The position numbers were made by a program, and so were the translations under genes. Below are positions 38,727-47,804 of a stretch of DNA of 64,000 nt, in pieces; the first letter of the stretch is position 1; each line of letters begins with the position of its first letter. Origin of the DNA: Pedobacter cryoconitis (GTDB lineage: Bacteria > Bacteroidota > Bacteroidia > Sphingobacteriales > Sphingobacteriaceae); assembly GCF_014200595.1 (NCBI RefSeq), contig NZ_JACHCG010000006.1, positions 248,001 to 312,000 of the forward strand, given 5' to 3'. Under the pieces are notes generated by a model. The model ran no database searches. It saw only the letters and a program-made list of their open reading frames with translations, and was not told where the DNA came from.

Positions 38727-40073
38727 ATGGATAGAAGACATTTTTGTGCCAACGGATTAGTTGGATTGGCGGGGCTTACTTTAATGCCGTCCGGAGTATT
38801 ATTTGCTAATGCTAAAGACAAAGTCAGATTAGGTTATATAGGCGTGGGCTTAAGAGGGCGAAACCATATCAGCGAAGGACTTCTTCGTTCTGATGTGGAA
38901 ATAGTTGCGATTTGTGATACGCAGGAAAGCTCTTTAAAGTATTGCCGCGCACAATTTGTAAAGGCAGGCAAGAAGCTTCCTGCCGAATATACAGGAGGGC
39001 TTGATGCCTATAAAAAACTGCTGGAAAGAAAAGATATAGATGCGGTAATTATTGCAACGCCATGGGAGTATCATAAAGAACAGTCTATTGATGCGATGAG
39101 AGCTGGAAAGTATGTTGGTTGTGAGGTGATTGCAGGTATTACGGTAGCAGATCACTGGGAAATCTTAAAGGTCTACGAAGAGACGAAAATCCCTTACATG
39201 ACGCTTGAAAATGTTTGTTACCGCCGTGATGTACTCGCTGTATTGAACATGGTCAGGAATAATATTTTTGGGGAAATTGTTCATTTAGAGGGTGGATATC
39301 AGCATGATCTCAGAGGTGTTTTGCTGAATGATGGAAAAAACTTTGATGGAAAGGGTGGGGAATTTGGGCCGGATACAGTTGGTGAGGCTCAGTGGCGCAC
39401 ACAATGGAACGCAGACCGGAACGGAGACATTTACCCTACACATGGTGCTGGCCCGATTATGAATTATATCGATATCAATAGAGGTAACAGGTTTACAAAC
39501 CTGGTTTCTTTTGCCTCAAAATCAAGAGGGTTGCACCAGTATATTGAGAAAGCATCTCCTGGAAATAAAAATCTTGCCGTAAACTTCAAAAATGGTGATC
39601 TGGTGACCACGATGCTGAACTGTGCAAACGGAGAAACGGTGACTTTAACACACGATACGCATTTACCCAGACCTTACTCTTTAGGATTCAGGGTACAGGG
39701 AACCCGCGGTTTGTGGATGGATGTAGCTGATTCCATTTACATAGAAGGTGAATCGGGAACTTATGATGAATGGGATAAAGCTAAAATATGGCTGGATAAA
39801 TATGACCACCCACTATGGAAAAAGCATCAGCATGAGGCAGATGGTGCCGGCCACGGAGGGATGGATTGGTTTGTATTTAACGCTTTTATAGAGTCTGTTA
39901 AACAGAAGATACAAACCCCGATTGATATTTACGATTCGTTAACGATGAGCGTCATTACCCCGCTTTCTGAAAAGTCAATACAGGAAGGAAATATGCCACA
40001 GCAATTTCCTGATTTTACTAAAGGAAAATGGAAAGAGCTTAAAAATACATTTGCACTGAATACTAATTTTTAA
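38727..40073 (+). CDS. GH109-type alpha-N-acetylgalactosaminidase (Gfo/Idh/MocA fold)
   Basis: This 448-residue enzyme has a Tat-like signal (MDRRHFCANGLVGLAGL). The Rossmann motif GYIGVGLRGRNH binds NAD. The segments LENVCYRRDVLAVLNMVR, GGYQHDLR, YPTHGAGP, DINRGNR and GHGGMDWFVFNAF match those I know from GH109 enzymes, which remove alpha-linked GalNAc by an NAD-dependent oxidation-elimination route. The His of YPTHGAGP is the expected catalytic residue. Its place between a hexosamine kinase and GH114 supports action on GalNAc-containing oligosaccharides in the periplasm. Confidence 0.88.
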   Translation: MDRRHFCANGLVGLAGLTLMPSGVLFANAKDKVRLGYIGVGLRGRNHISEGLLRSDVEIVAICDTQESSLKYCRAQFVKAGKKLPAEYTGGLDAYKKLLERKDIDAVIIATPWEYHKEQSIDAMRAGKYVGCEVIAGITVADHWEILKVYEETKIPYMTLENVCYRRDVLAVLNMVRNNIFGEIVHLEGGYQHDLRGVLLNDGKNFDGKGGEFGPDTVGEAQWRTQWNADRNGDIYPTHGAGPIMNYIDINRGNRFTNLVSFASKSRGLHQYIEKASPGNKNLAVNFKNGDLVTTMLNCANGETVTLTHDTHLPRPYSLGFRVQGTRGLWMDVADSIYIEGESGTYDEWDKAKIWLDKYDHPLWKKHQHEADGAGHGGMDWFVFNAFIESVKQKIQTPIDIYDSLTMSVITPLSEKSIQEGNMPQQFPDFTKGKWKELKNTFALNTNF

Positions 40074-40091
40074 ACACCTAACCTACAAATT

Positions 40092-40937
40092 ATGAAAAAC
40101 ACAATTCTAGTATCAATGATGATGCTTTCTTTGACTGCCTGTCGGAAAGAAAGTGCGAACAATGGCGACAACAATGTCGCAAGTGGTAATCAGGATCAGG
40201 CTGCTCAGGTTTCCTGGTGGCAGCCCAAAGCTGGTGTAACATTTGACTGGTGTCTGGATGACCTGAAAAACAGTGATACATTTACCGCAGAAGTAGTTGA
40301 TGTGGATGCATTTACGACAACTGCCCAGCAGGTAGCGGCATTACATGCGCAAGGTAAAAAGGTAATTGCATACATTTCTGCCGGAACAATTGAAGACGAC
40401 AGGCCGGATATCAATCTGCTTCCAAAAGAAGTGATTGGCCAGGTATATCCGGAGTGGCCAAAAGAGCGCTGGCTTGATATCAGGCAACGGGAAAAACTAA
40501 GACCCTGGCTTAATTCACGTATTGATAGAATTCTTAGTAAAGGATTTGATGCGATAGAGCCTGATAATCTGGATAGTTACAGTAATGAAACAGGATTCGA
40601 TATCAGTATCAATGACACTAAACTGTATTGTGACTTTCTGATTAAACTGGCTCATGACAAAGGTCTGGGCATTGGTCAGAAAAATGTACCTGAACTATCT
40701 GCGGAATACAGTAAGAAGTTTGATTGGGTACTGACTGAAGATGCCTTTGATCAAAAATGGGAGAATGATGTGAAACCCTATATTACACAAAATAAACCTG
40801 TATTTGCAGTTGAGTACACTGATCAGACATCACAAAGTACATTCTCAAATACTATATGTCCCAAAGCTAAGAATTTAAAATATTCTGCTATTCTTAAGAA
40901 AAGAGGGCTGGATAAGTGGGTTTTTAAATGTAAATAG
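40092..40937 (+). CDS. GH114-type endo-alpha-1,4-polygalactosaminidase lipoprotein
   Basis: This 281-residue lipoprotein has lipobox LSLTAC. The TIM-barrel pattern WWQPKAGVTFDWCLDD, VDVDAFTT, KKVIAYISAGTIEDDRPD, FDAIEPDNLDSY and FDWVLTEDAFDQ is the GH114 signature. Characterised relatives (bacterial endo-polygalactosaminidase, Aspergillus Ega3) cut alpha-1,4-linked galactosamine chains. Last gene of the operon, 18 bases after GH109 and followed by a terminator. Surface cleavage here would supply the SusC/SusD importer. Confidence 0.9.
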   Translation: MKNTILVSMMMLSLTACRKESANNGDNNVASGNQDQAAQVSWWQPKAGVTFDWCLDDLKNSDTFTAEVVDVDAFTTTAQQVAALHAQGKKVIAYISAGTIEDDRPDINLLPKEVIGQVYPEWPKERWLDIRQREKLRPWLNSRIDRILSKGFDAIEPDNLDSYSNETGFDISINDTKLYCDFLIKLAHDKGLGIGQKNVPELSAEYSKKFDWVLTEDAFDQKWENDVKPYITQNKPVFAVEYTDQTSQSTFSNTICPKAKNLKYSAILKKRGLDKWVFKCK

Positions 40938-40969
40938 GTAGCCTTGTAGAATTTTCTGTTTGGCAACGT

Positions 40970-41014
40970 ACCCACAAAGACGATAAATTTTCAAAATCTA
41001 TCGCCTTTGTGGGT
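40970..41014 (+). terminator. Terminator of the polysaccharide utilisation operon
   Basis: Arms ACCCACAAAG (40970-40979) and CTTTGTGGGT (41005-41014) pair perfectly and continue inward with CGATA / TATCG after one mismatch. A T-rich run follows. It sits 33 bases after the GH114 stop codon. The rest of the gap to 41307 is AT-rich; TATATTTG at 41050-41057 matches the -7 consensus but no partner -33 was seen. Confidence 0.85.
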
Positions 41015-41307
41015 TTTGTTTAATATAAAAATATTTCAGATTATTTTAATATATTTGCCTTATTTGATGTTTTAGGTGTGTAAATTTTGCATTAGGTTAA
41101 TCTTAAGTTTCATGTTACTGTGTTTTTATTTAAAGTTAAGTATCTATCTGATCTACTGAAGTATACCTATATTTTGTAAGCTATTGTGAAAGCTGACGGA
41201 GTTATATCAATTAAGGTATGGGTGCTAATAACTAAAGGCTATTCGAGCTGGTTCGTTAAATGTAACCAGTTCCAAAGTAATATTGCTACTATAAAAATTA
41301 ATGCCTC

Positions 41308-44300
41308 ATGAAATTAAGATTATTTAGTTCAGTTTTTTGTGCTCTGATATCAGGCTCCCTTACTCTTCAGGCTCAGGTGCCTCAGGATACTACATTATCT
41401 GTTTATAATAATCAGACAGAGATTACCGCTAAGAGCAGCGTGACACTCAAGTCTGGATTTTATATCCCAGCAGGAAAAAATGTGCGGATTTTTACTGCTG
41501 CCAGTTTTTTAAACTGGGCAAATTTGTCCAGTAAGCCAAGCAGTGACCAGAATTATATTTTGACCCGGGTATTTAAAAAGGAAGGGGTCAAAGATGATGC
41601 AACGGCTGCTTTAAATACTTACAAGACACATGAGGTAAACCAGACGGTACAGTATTTTGATGGGCTGGGGCGTCCGTTACAAACTGTAATTGTACAGGGG
41701 AGCCCGAAATTTGCCGATGTGGTACAACCGGTTGTCTACGATGCTTTTGGACGGGAGGTGGTTAAATACCAGCCTTATGCGGTTACCAGTAATGGAGGTG
41801 CTTATCGTACTGACGGGCCGACAGCAGCCAATGCTTTTTACAAAAATCCTACTACCGGTATTGCCTCTACCGACCACTCTTATGCAGTAACTGTTTTTGA
41901 ACCTTCTCCTTTGAACCGGGTTGTAGAGCAGGGAGCTTTTGGCACTTCGTGGCAGCCGGTCAGTGGCTCTGATGCCGGGCATACCCAGAAAATTGTATAC
42001 GGAACCAATGCGGATGAGGTCAAACTCTGGGCAGTGAGTGCAGATGGGGCTTCGGGCACAACCAACTATACTGCTGGAAAATTATATAAAACTACGGCTA
42101 AAGACGAAAACTGGAAAGCGGCTGATCTGAAAGCCGGTACCACTGATGAATATAAAGATTTTGAAGGCCGTGTGGTCTTGAAACGGATCTGGGAAAGTGA
42201 TACCCGGAGCCTGTCTACTTATTATGTTTATGATGACCTGGGCAATTTGCGTTATGTACTGCCTCCGGCAGTTAACGAAAATGGGCAGAGTGTGCTGAGT
42301 AGTTTTAAAGAATCAGATGCTGCCTTTCTTCAGTTTATTTATGGTTATCGTTATGATGGACGAAGTAGAGTGATCGAGAAGAAGATCCCGGGTAAAGGCT
42401 GGGAATATCTAATTTACAATAAGCTTGACCAGGTGGTGTTAACCCAGGATGCTAACCAGCGCTTGAATAGCTGGTGGGTATTTACCAAATATGATGCTTT
42501 TGGACGTGTGGTGAGTTCTGGTCCGTATGCCAATGCTGCTAAACGTGACGCTTTGCAGCTCACGGTAGATGGGCAAACTGTGCTGTGGGAGAATAAAATA
42601 ACCACTGATATTGGGTATGATAATTTGTCCTTTCCTCAAGGGGTAACCAGTTACTATGTAATCAATTACTATGATGATTATGGCTTTCCTGGCAATACTT
42701 TCGGGGAACCGGGCAGTAATCAGGTTGGCGCAGCACGTACGAAGTCTTTGTTGACAGGTAATAAAGTAAATGTACTGGGGACTACTAAAATGCTGCTTTC
42801 AGTTCATTATTATGATGCTGAAGGACGGGTAATCCAGACTAAGAGTCAGAACCATCTGGACGGGCAGGACATTATTGACAATACTTATAATTTTACAGGA
42901 GAACTGACCGCCAGTACAAGGAGTCATACCGGAAGCAGTACCGGGGTAGCAACCAGCATTGCCAACCGTTATTTCTATGACCACATGGGGCGCAAAATTG
43001 CCACATTGGAAAATATCAACGGACAGGGCGAGGTAGTACTGAGTAAACTGGATTATACCGAAACCGGGCAACTGGTTAACAAACAACTGCACAGTACAAA
43101 CAATGGCGGTTCTTATCTGCAACAAACTAGTTATGCTTACAATGAAAGAGGCTGGCTAAGCAAAAGCCTGAGCAATGAGTTCAATTTGCAGTTGAAATAT
43201 GAAGATGGATCACAGTGGAACGGGAATATTTCGGGTCAGGTTTGGGGAAGAGGCGCCGGGAAATTAGACCATACTTTTACCTATAGTTATGATAAACTGA
43301 ACAGGCTAACCGATGCGGTATCACCGGGACTGGGAGAAAGTATCAGTTATGATGTGGTGGGTAATATCAAGACGCTGACCAGGGATGGAAAAGTGAATAC
43401 CTATAGTGGATATACGGGTAACCAGCTGACTAAAATAACTGGCTTTACAACGAGCAGTTACGATTATGATGACAATGGTAATCTAAAAAAGGACAGTGAA
43501 AAGAATATCAACTTAACATACAATTACCTGAACCTGCCGGAGACGGTTACAGGAAGCCAGAACATCAGTTACACGTATGATGCATCAGGAAACAAGCTGA
43601 GAAAAAAGGTGGGTAATGTGGTTACTAATTATATTGGTGGTATCCAGCACAAGACCGACGGTACAATTGATATCATTACGACTGAGGAAGGTATGGCCAG
43701 GAATAACAACGGGACATACAGTTATGAATATATGCTGACGGATCATCTGGGAAATAACCGGGCAACATTTCACAATCTTCCGGGTGTGGGTATTGAAGTT
43801 ATGCAAAAGGATGATTATTTTGCATTTGGTTTAAGGAAAGAAGTACTGCGTGGATCGAATGATAACAAGTACCTTTACAATAAGAAAGAGTTACAGGAAG
43901 AGTTAGGGGAGTATGATTACGGGGCTAGGCTTTATGATCCAGTGATTGGACGGTTTACAACGGTAGACCCACTTGCTGAAACAAGCAGACGACACTCGCC
44001 TTATACATATGGTTTGAATAATCCGATCCGTTTTATTGATCCGGATGGAATGGAGGCCACGGATTGGGTTAAAGGGAAGAATGGTATATACTGGGATAAA
44101 AATGCGAACGATCAAAGTACTACTAAAGCTGGAGACACCTATTTAGGAAAGGATTTGACATTCACTTTTAATAGTTATATTAATGATACTTTTGATGGGC
44201 CAAATCCACCTTGGGGAGCAGCGGGAGATAAGTTGACGTCTACAATTAACCTAACTTCAAATGAAGATGCAGATGGGAATCTTACTTCAGTCGATGTAAA

Positions 44301-44733
44301 ATCATCTTATGAAGTTAGCAAAACCGGAGGGTTGGATATATTTAAAGGCCGTGATTATTTTCCCGGACTTGGAAAAGATCAAAATATGGGCATTAATATT
44401 ACTAATTCTAATGGTTTTAATGCAACGTTTGAACAGCATGCAAGTGTGCCTGGCCTTGAAGCAGCGGGATTAGCTTTATTGGGCTATAGCTCAGTAAATG
44501 TTGCACAAAAATTGACGCTTGGACTTTCTGGTAATAACCTTTCAGTTAGTGCTGCTACTGATGTCTTTCCGTCGGCAACCTTATCAGTTAATGGTAATCA
44601 ATTGTTTAAATATAACCAGCCTTCGTTTAAGGGAACGCATGGTAACGATTTGATAAATTTTGGTACACGAACTAGTGCTCCGAGTATAATTGGCAGGCCA
44701 GCGCCTAATTTTTATAATCGATATAAAAAATAA
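41308..44733 (+). CDS. Full-length RHS-repeat toxin whose tip is supplied by the mobile unit
   Basis: This is a 1141-residue exported protein with signal peptide MKLRLFSSVFCALISGSL then TLQAQ. A DUF6443-like part (QTVQYFDGLGRPLQTV) and YD repeats run to [19 protein letters not shown]. Residues 1-869 are the resident shell. From Asp870 on (base 43915) the sequence belongs to the tandem 6389-bp unit. The tip after [13 protein letters not shown] has no recognised motif. The immunity-like gene downstream is a membrane protein, hinting at a membrane target. The shell is visibly more GC-rich than the tip, as expected for a replaced tip. No DUF5977-type partner gene precedes it. Confidence 0.88.
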   Translation: MKLRLFSSVFCALISGSLTLQAQVPQDTTLSVYNNQTEITAKSSVTLKSGFYIPAGKNVRIFTAASFLNWANLSSKPSSDQNYILTRVFKKEGVKDDATAALNTYKTHEVNQTVQYFDGLGRPLQTVIVQGSPKFADVVQPVVYDAFGREVVKYQPYAVTSNGGAYRTDGPTAANAFYKNPTTGIASTDHSYAVTVFEPSPLNRVVEQGAFGTSWQPVSGSDAGHTQKIVYGTNADEVKLWAVSADGASGTTNYTAGKLYKTTAKDENWKAADLKAGTTDEYKDFEGRVVLKRIWESDTRSLSTYYVYDDLGNLRYVLPPAVNENGQSVLSSFKESDAAFLQFIYGYRYDGRSRVIEKKIPGKGWEYLIYNKLDQVVLTQDANQRLNSWWVFTKYDAFGRVVSSGPYANAAKRDALQLTVDGQTVLWENKITTDIGYDNLSFPQGVTSYYVINYYDDYGFPGNTFGEPGSNQVGAARTKSLLTGNKVNVLGTTKMLLSVHYYDAEGRVIQTKSQNHLDGQDIIDNTYNFTGELTASTRSHTGSSTGVATSIANRYFYDHMGRKIATLENINGQGEVVLSKLDYTETGQLVNKQLHSTNNGGSYLQQTSYAYNERGWLSKSLSNEFNLQLKYEDGSQWNGNISGQVWGRGAGKLDHTFTYSYDKLNRLTDAVSPGLGESISYDVVGNIKTLTRDGKVNTYSGYTGNQLTKITGFTTSSYDYDDNGNLKKDSEKNINLTYNYLNLPETVTGSQNISYTYDASGNKLRKKVGNVVTNYIGGIQHKTDGTIDIITTEEGMARNNNGTYSYEYMLTDHLGNNRATFHNLPGVGIEVMQKDDYFAFGLRKEVLRGSNDNKYLYNKKELQEELGEYDYGARLYDPVIGRFTTVDPLAETSRRHSPYTYGLNNPIRFIDPDGMEATDWVKGKNGIYWDKNANDQSTTKAGDTYLGKDLTFTFNSYINDTFDGPNPPWGAAGDKLTSTINLTSNEDADGNLTSVDVKSSYEVSKTGGLDIFKGRDYFPGLGKDQNMGINITNSNGFNATFEQHASVPGLEAAGLALLGYSSVNVAQKLTLGLSGNNLSVSAATDVFPSATLSVNGNQLFKYNQPSFKGTHGNDLINFGTRTSAPSIIGRPAPNFYNRYKK

Positions 44734-44736
44734 AGA

Positions 44737-45102
44737 ATGACAGCTTTTTCAAAATTTGCAGGATATATTTTATTGAAATGGACTTTATTCTATATCTATC
44801 AATTTACCGAGGGTAGCACTAGATGGAGTTTTAATAAAGTCAATGGTGAAGGTCTTTTTTTAGCAGCATTTATGTTGCTTGCATTGCCATTAATAGAGCT
44901 TGTCATACTTTTTTTTCCTTTACAGTTGGCTTTAAAACAAAAGGGTTGGATAGCAATGCTGCTTTTAATAGCAACTTTTGGCCTAGAGTTTATAATAGGG
45001 TGGTTTGCTACCAATCAGCACTTTGAAATTTGGATGGCAGTTAAAATTGGCCTAAGCATACTGCTTTTTTTGTTCATGTATAGGAAGCAATTGAGCATGT
45101 AA
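44737..45102 (+). CDS. Membrane protein, likely immunity to the unit's RHS tip (copy 1)
   Basis: This 121-residue protein has four hydrophobic segments (about 8-22, 40-62, 68-88, 97-115). It starts 3 bases after the RHS stop, and a terminator follows directly. Immunity proteins of membrane-acting toxins are often small multi-span proteins like this. No family is recognised, so the call is from position and topology. Confidence 0.65.
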   Translation: MTAFSKFAGYILLKWTLFYIYQFTEGSTRWSFNKVNGEGLFLAAFMLLALPLIELVILFFPLQLALKQKGWIAMLLLIATFGLEFIIGWFATNQHFEIWMAVKIGLSILLFLFMYRKQLSM

Positions 45103-45140
45103 ACAGCAAAGTCTGGTCGATTGAGCCAAGCTTTGCTGTT
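45102..45140 (+). terminator. Terminator after the tip-immunity pair (copy 1)
   Basis: A perfect 10-bp stem AACAGCAAAG (45102-45111) pairs with CTTTGCTGTT (45131-45140) around a 19-base loop. The first arm overlaps the immunity stop codon. Few T residues follow, so strength is uncertain. The same structure recurs at 51491-51529. Confidence 0.65.
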
Positions 45141-45144
45141 TAGC

Positions 45145-45275
45145 TAATAGGCTGCATATCTGATTATGCGGCCTATTATTGTTTTTATACCTGCAAGTTG
45201 TGTTTTTGGGTACCCAAAAACCTGCTTGCCTTCGCTTAGGAGCGAAGGAGAGGAAACCTTCGCAACTTGGTTTCT
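45145..45275. other. Structured palindrome cluster at the element's inner left side (copy 1)
   Basis: Several nested inverted repeats lie here: AATAGG..GCATA / TATGC..CCTATT (45147-45178), the perfect 18-base palindrome TTTTTGGGTACCCAAAAA (45203-45220), the hairpin CCTTCGCT-TAGG-AGCGAAGG (45229-45248), and outer arms CAAGTTG / CAACTTG around them. A diverged version with matching changes lies at 59640-59770, showing the structure is kept. It may be a recombinase or regulator binding region, or part of an RNA. Confidence 0.6.
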
Positions 45276-45284
45276 GCTACAGGG

Positions 45285-45635
45285 TTACTTACTGCCTTTT
45301 AAGAGTTCGTTCTTTTCCCTTTCAGCTTGTAACAGACGTTCGTAAAGTTCCATTACCTTGTCCAGCGGGTTAAAGGTGCACTGGTAGTTGAAATAACTCT
45401 GATCGTGGAAGTAGTTGATAATGGCATCTTCAGTGAAGCTCTTGATGGCCTGGGGTGTAACGCCTAAAGCCTTTGCAACCTTGCCAAGTGTTTCTTCTTC
45501 CACGCTCTCGCTTTGCTCGATCTTGGAAATCGTCTGCTGGCTGACGCCCATCTCAATAGCGAGGTGATCCTGTTTAATACCTCTGATCTCTCTGATCCGG
45601 CTGATCTTTCTGCCGATATGAATTGTTTCTGCCAT
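45285..45635 (-). CDS. XRE-family transcriptional regulator B (copy 1)
   Basis: This 116-residue protein has an N-terminal helix-turn-helix (ISRIREIRGIKQDHLAIEMG then VSQQTISKIEQSE, about 8-50). The C-terminal part has a charged helix (KVMELYERLLQAEREKNELL) that may dimerise. It lies 20 bases after regulator A on the same strand and points away from the recombinase operon. It probably controls expression of the element's genes. Confidence 0.85.
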   Translation of the reverse strand: MAETIHIGRKISRIREIRGIKQDHLAIEMGVSQQTISKIEQSESVEEETLGKVAKALGVTPQAIKSFTEDAIINYFHDQSYFNYQCTFNPLDKVMELYERLLQAEREKNELLKGSK

Positions 45636-45655
45636 AATGTTTATGTAAAAAGCTG

Positions 45656-46018
45656 CTATAAAGCAGCAATATTGTTGTTAAAAAAATCCTTGAACTTCTT
45701 TTTGGTGAGCATGGTATCTATGATCTTAAAGACCACCGTGCGGTCTTCCTCATCGAGCTGGTTGATTAGGTTGACCTGTTCAAAATTGGGTTTGTCCTGA
45801 ATGGTGACCTCTACAGGCTGATTGTCGAAATGTACCACCTGGTCAATGGTCATGCCGAAGTACCCGGCAAAGCGTTCCAGTTCATCAATAGCAATATCAC
45901 GTGTATTGTTCTCCACCTTGTTATAGCTGGTATAGGGGATGTTCAGTTCAGCGGCCAATTGCTTTTGCAGCAATCCTTTGCGTTCCCTGATCTTCTTAAT
46001 GTTATCGCCTAAGCTCAT
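45656..46018 (-). CDS. XRE-family transcriptional regulator A (copy 1)
   Basis: I choose ATG 46018 (120 residues), because MSLGDNIKKIRERKGLLQKQ is the natural start of the helix-turn-helix; an ATG at 46066 adds 16 residues. The HTH covers about 5-60. The C-terminal acidic and basic stretch DEEDRTVVFKIIDTMLTKKK is unknown. It is divergent from the ATPase gene with about 135 bases between, where the switch promoter should lie. Confidence 0.85.
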   Translation of the reverse strand: MSLGDNIKKIRERKGLLQKQLAAELNIPYTSYNKVENNTRDIAIDELERFAGYFGMTIDQVVHFDNQPVEVTIQDKPNFEQVNLINQLDEEDRTVVFKIIDTMLTKKKFKDFFNNNIAAL

Positions 46019-46154
46019 GACGTTTGGTTTTCTTCCAAAAATACCCATAAAAGCTATTTTAATCAATATGTTGCGTTATTGCTGATTTTGTAGTTGCCAA
46101 AATAGGTATTAATTGTTAGGTTTGCTATATCGAAAATAGCAATAAATAGTTTAG

Positions 46155-47774
46155 ATGGATAAAAAGGCCAAACTGATCACAGAAAACCCTGAATTACTGC
46201 TCTACCTGGAGGGTAAATTGCACATAACTGTTCTGGGAGGCATCAAACTGACCGGCCTTGACCGGTTGAAGGTCACGCTAAAGCTGATCATTGCCGGTAA
46301 GCCGTCCAATGCGTTCCGCCATAACCTTGACCTGTACAACAGTATGCAGAGTGAGCAGCTGATCGAAAAGGCATCCGAAACACTGGATATCAGCAGCAGC
46401 GAGCTGTCACAGGTCATTAACGGATTGGTCACCGCATTGGAAAACTACCGTGGAGAGCGTCTGGAATCCATGAAGCCGAAACAGCCGGAGAAAAGAACGT
46501 TATCAGAAACGGAACGTAAAGCAGCCATTACTTTCCTGAAATCCCCTAACCTGTTACAGCGCACCAAACAGGTCATTGCCGATAGCGGGCTGATCGGGGA
46601 AGAAAACAACAGCCTGATCGCTTACCTGACCTATACGAGCCGGAAACGGCACACCCCTTTACATCTGATGTGCCTGGGTGCCTCCGGCACCGGCAAGACC
46701 TGGCTGCAGGAGAAAGTATCAGAGCTGATGCCTGAGGAGGATAAATTGGAAATCACCTCACTTTCCAGCAACGCCTTTTATTACTTCGGCAGGGAAGAAT
46801 TGAAACACAAGTTGTTATTGATCGAGGATCTGGATGGAGCAGAAAGCGTACTTTATCCTTTGAGAGAACTGCAAAGTAAACGTAAAATCAGTAAAACGGT
46901 GACCTTGAAGGACAATAAAGGCAACCTGAAAACGGTAACGCTGAATGTAGAAGGGCCAGTGTGCGTATCAGGCTGCACCACCAGGGAACAATTGTATGAA
47001 GACAATGCGAACCGCTGCATCCTTTTGTATATGGACAATAGTATCGAGCAGGATAAAAAGATCATGGAATACCAGCGTAAGCTAAGTGCCGGCCAGGTTG
47101 ATGAATCCGGACAGCATAAGCTGAAAGAGCAGATCAAGAACGTACAGCGGATCTTAAAGCCGATTACCGTTAAAAACCCTTATGCTACTTATCTGCAGTT
47201 GCCGGAGGAAGTCTTTAAACCGAGGCGTACCATGCTGTTGTTGTTGCTTTTTACCGAGACAATCACCTATTACCACCAGTACCAGCGAAGCTTGAAGACC
47301 GATACCGACACCGGGGAGCAATATATTGAAAGTACACTGGAAGATGTGGAAGCCGCCTTTACATTGCTTGAAACTACCTTGCTAAAGAAAAGTGATGAAC
47401 TGAATGATGCCTGCCGAAGCTTCTTTGAAAAGCTGAAAGGCTACCTGAAAGAAAAAGATACCGAAAGCTTTTACAGCAAAGAGATCCGCTCGGCATTCCG
47501 ACTGACACCCAGCAGTATCGGGCGTTATTTGTATGAGCTGGAAAGAATGGGTTATATCAAGATCACCCGTGGTAACCGCTATAAAGGCTTTGAATACAAG
47601 GTGCAGAGTTGGAATGATCTGGAGAGTTTGCAGCAGAGCAGCAAAATGCTGGTCAGCAGCATCCTTGAAAATATCAAATCAGTATCCCGTAACCCAGCGG
47701 TATCCCACAGCGGTGATGGGTTACCTAAAGTGCAGAAAGACAGCAGGAAAGAAGCAGTAACTCAGAGTAAGTAA
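46155..47774 (+). CDS. P-loop ATPase with C-terminal winged helix (copy 1)
   Basis: This is a 539-residue protein. Walker A is GASGTGKT (175-182) and Walker B is LLLIEDLD (about 220-227), followed by a sensor-like SGCTTREQLYEDNANRC. The C-terminal part (about 440-510) looks like a winged helix (FRLTPSSIGRYLYELERMGY). It resembles ATPases or helicase/primase-type factors of mobile elements that load or choose DNA targets. It is the first gene of the three-gene recombinase operon and lies 30 bases before recombinase 1. The exact role is not known. Confidence 0.75.
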   Translation: MDKKAKLITENPELLLYLEGKLHITVLGGIKLTGLDRLKVTLKLIIAGKPSNAFRHNLDLYNSMQSEQLIEKASETLDISSSELSQVINGLVTALENYRGERLESMKPKQPEKRTLSETERKAAITFLKSPNLLQRTKQVIADSGLIGEENNSLIAYLTYTSRKRHTPLHLMCLGASGTGKTWLQEKVSELMPEEDKLEITSLSSNAFYYFGREELKHKLLLIEDLDGAESVLYPLRELQSKRKISKTVTLKDNKGNLKTVTLNVEGPVCVSGCTTREQLYEDNANRCILLYMDNSIEQDKKIMEYQRKLSAGQVDESGQHKLKEQIKNVQRILKPITVKNPYATYLQLPEEVFKPRRTMLLLLLFTETITYYHQYQRSLKTDTDTGEQYIESTLEDVEAAFTLLETTLLKKSDELNDACRSFFEKLKGYLKEKDTESFYSKEIRSAFRLTPSSIGRYLYELERMGYIKITRGNRYKGFEYKVQSWNDLESLQQSSKMLVSSILENIKSVSRNPAVSHSGDGLPKVQKDSRKEAVTQSK

Positions 47775-47804
47775 AAAATGTACAGTTAGCAAAAAAAGCA
47801 AATC

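Noticed and set aside
41050..41057. TATATTTG as promoter of the RHS gene
   Set aside because: It matches the -7 consensus, but it is 250 bases upstream in a very AT-rich stretch with no -33 TTTG at the right distance.
45179..45373. 64-codon ORF across the palindrome cluster
   Set aside because: It runs through palindromes and into the antisense of an XRE gene; no sensible protein features.
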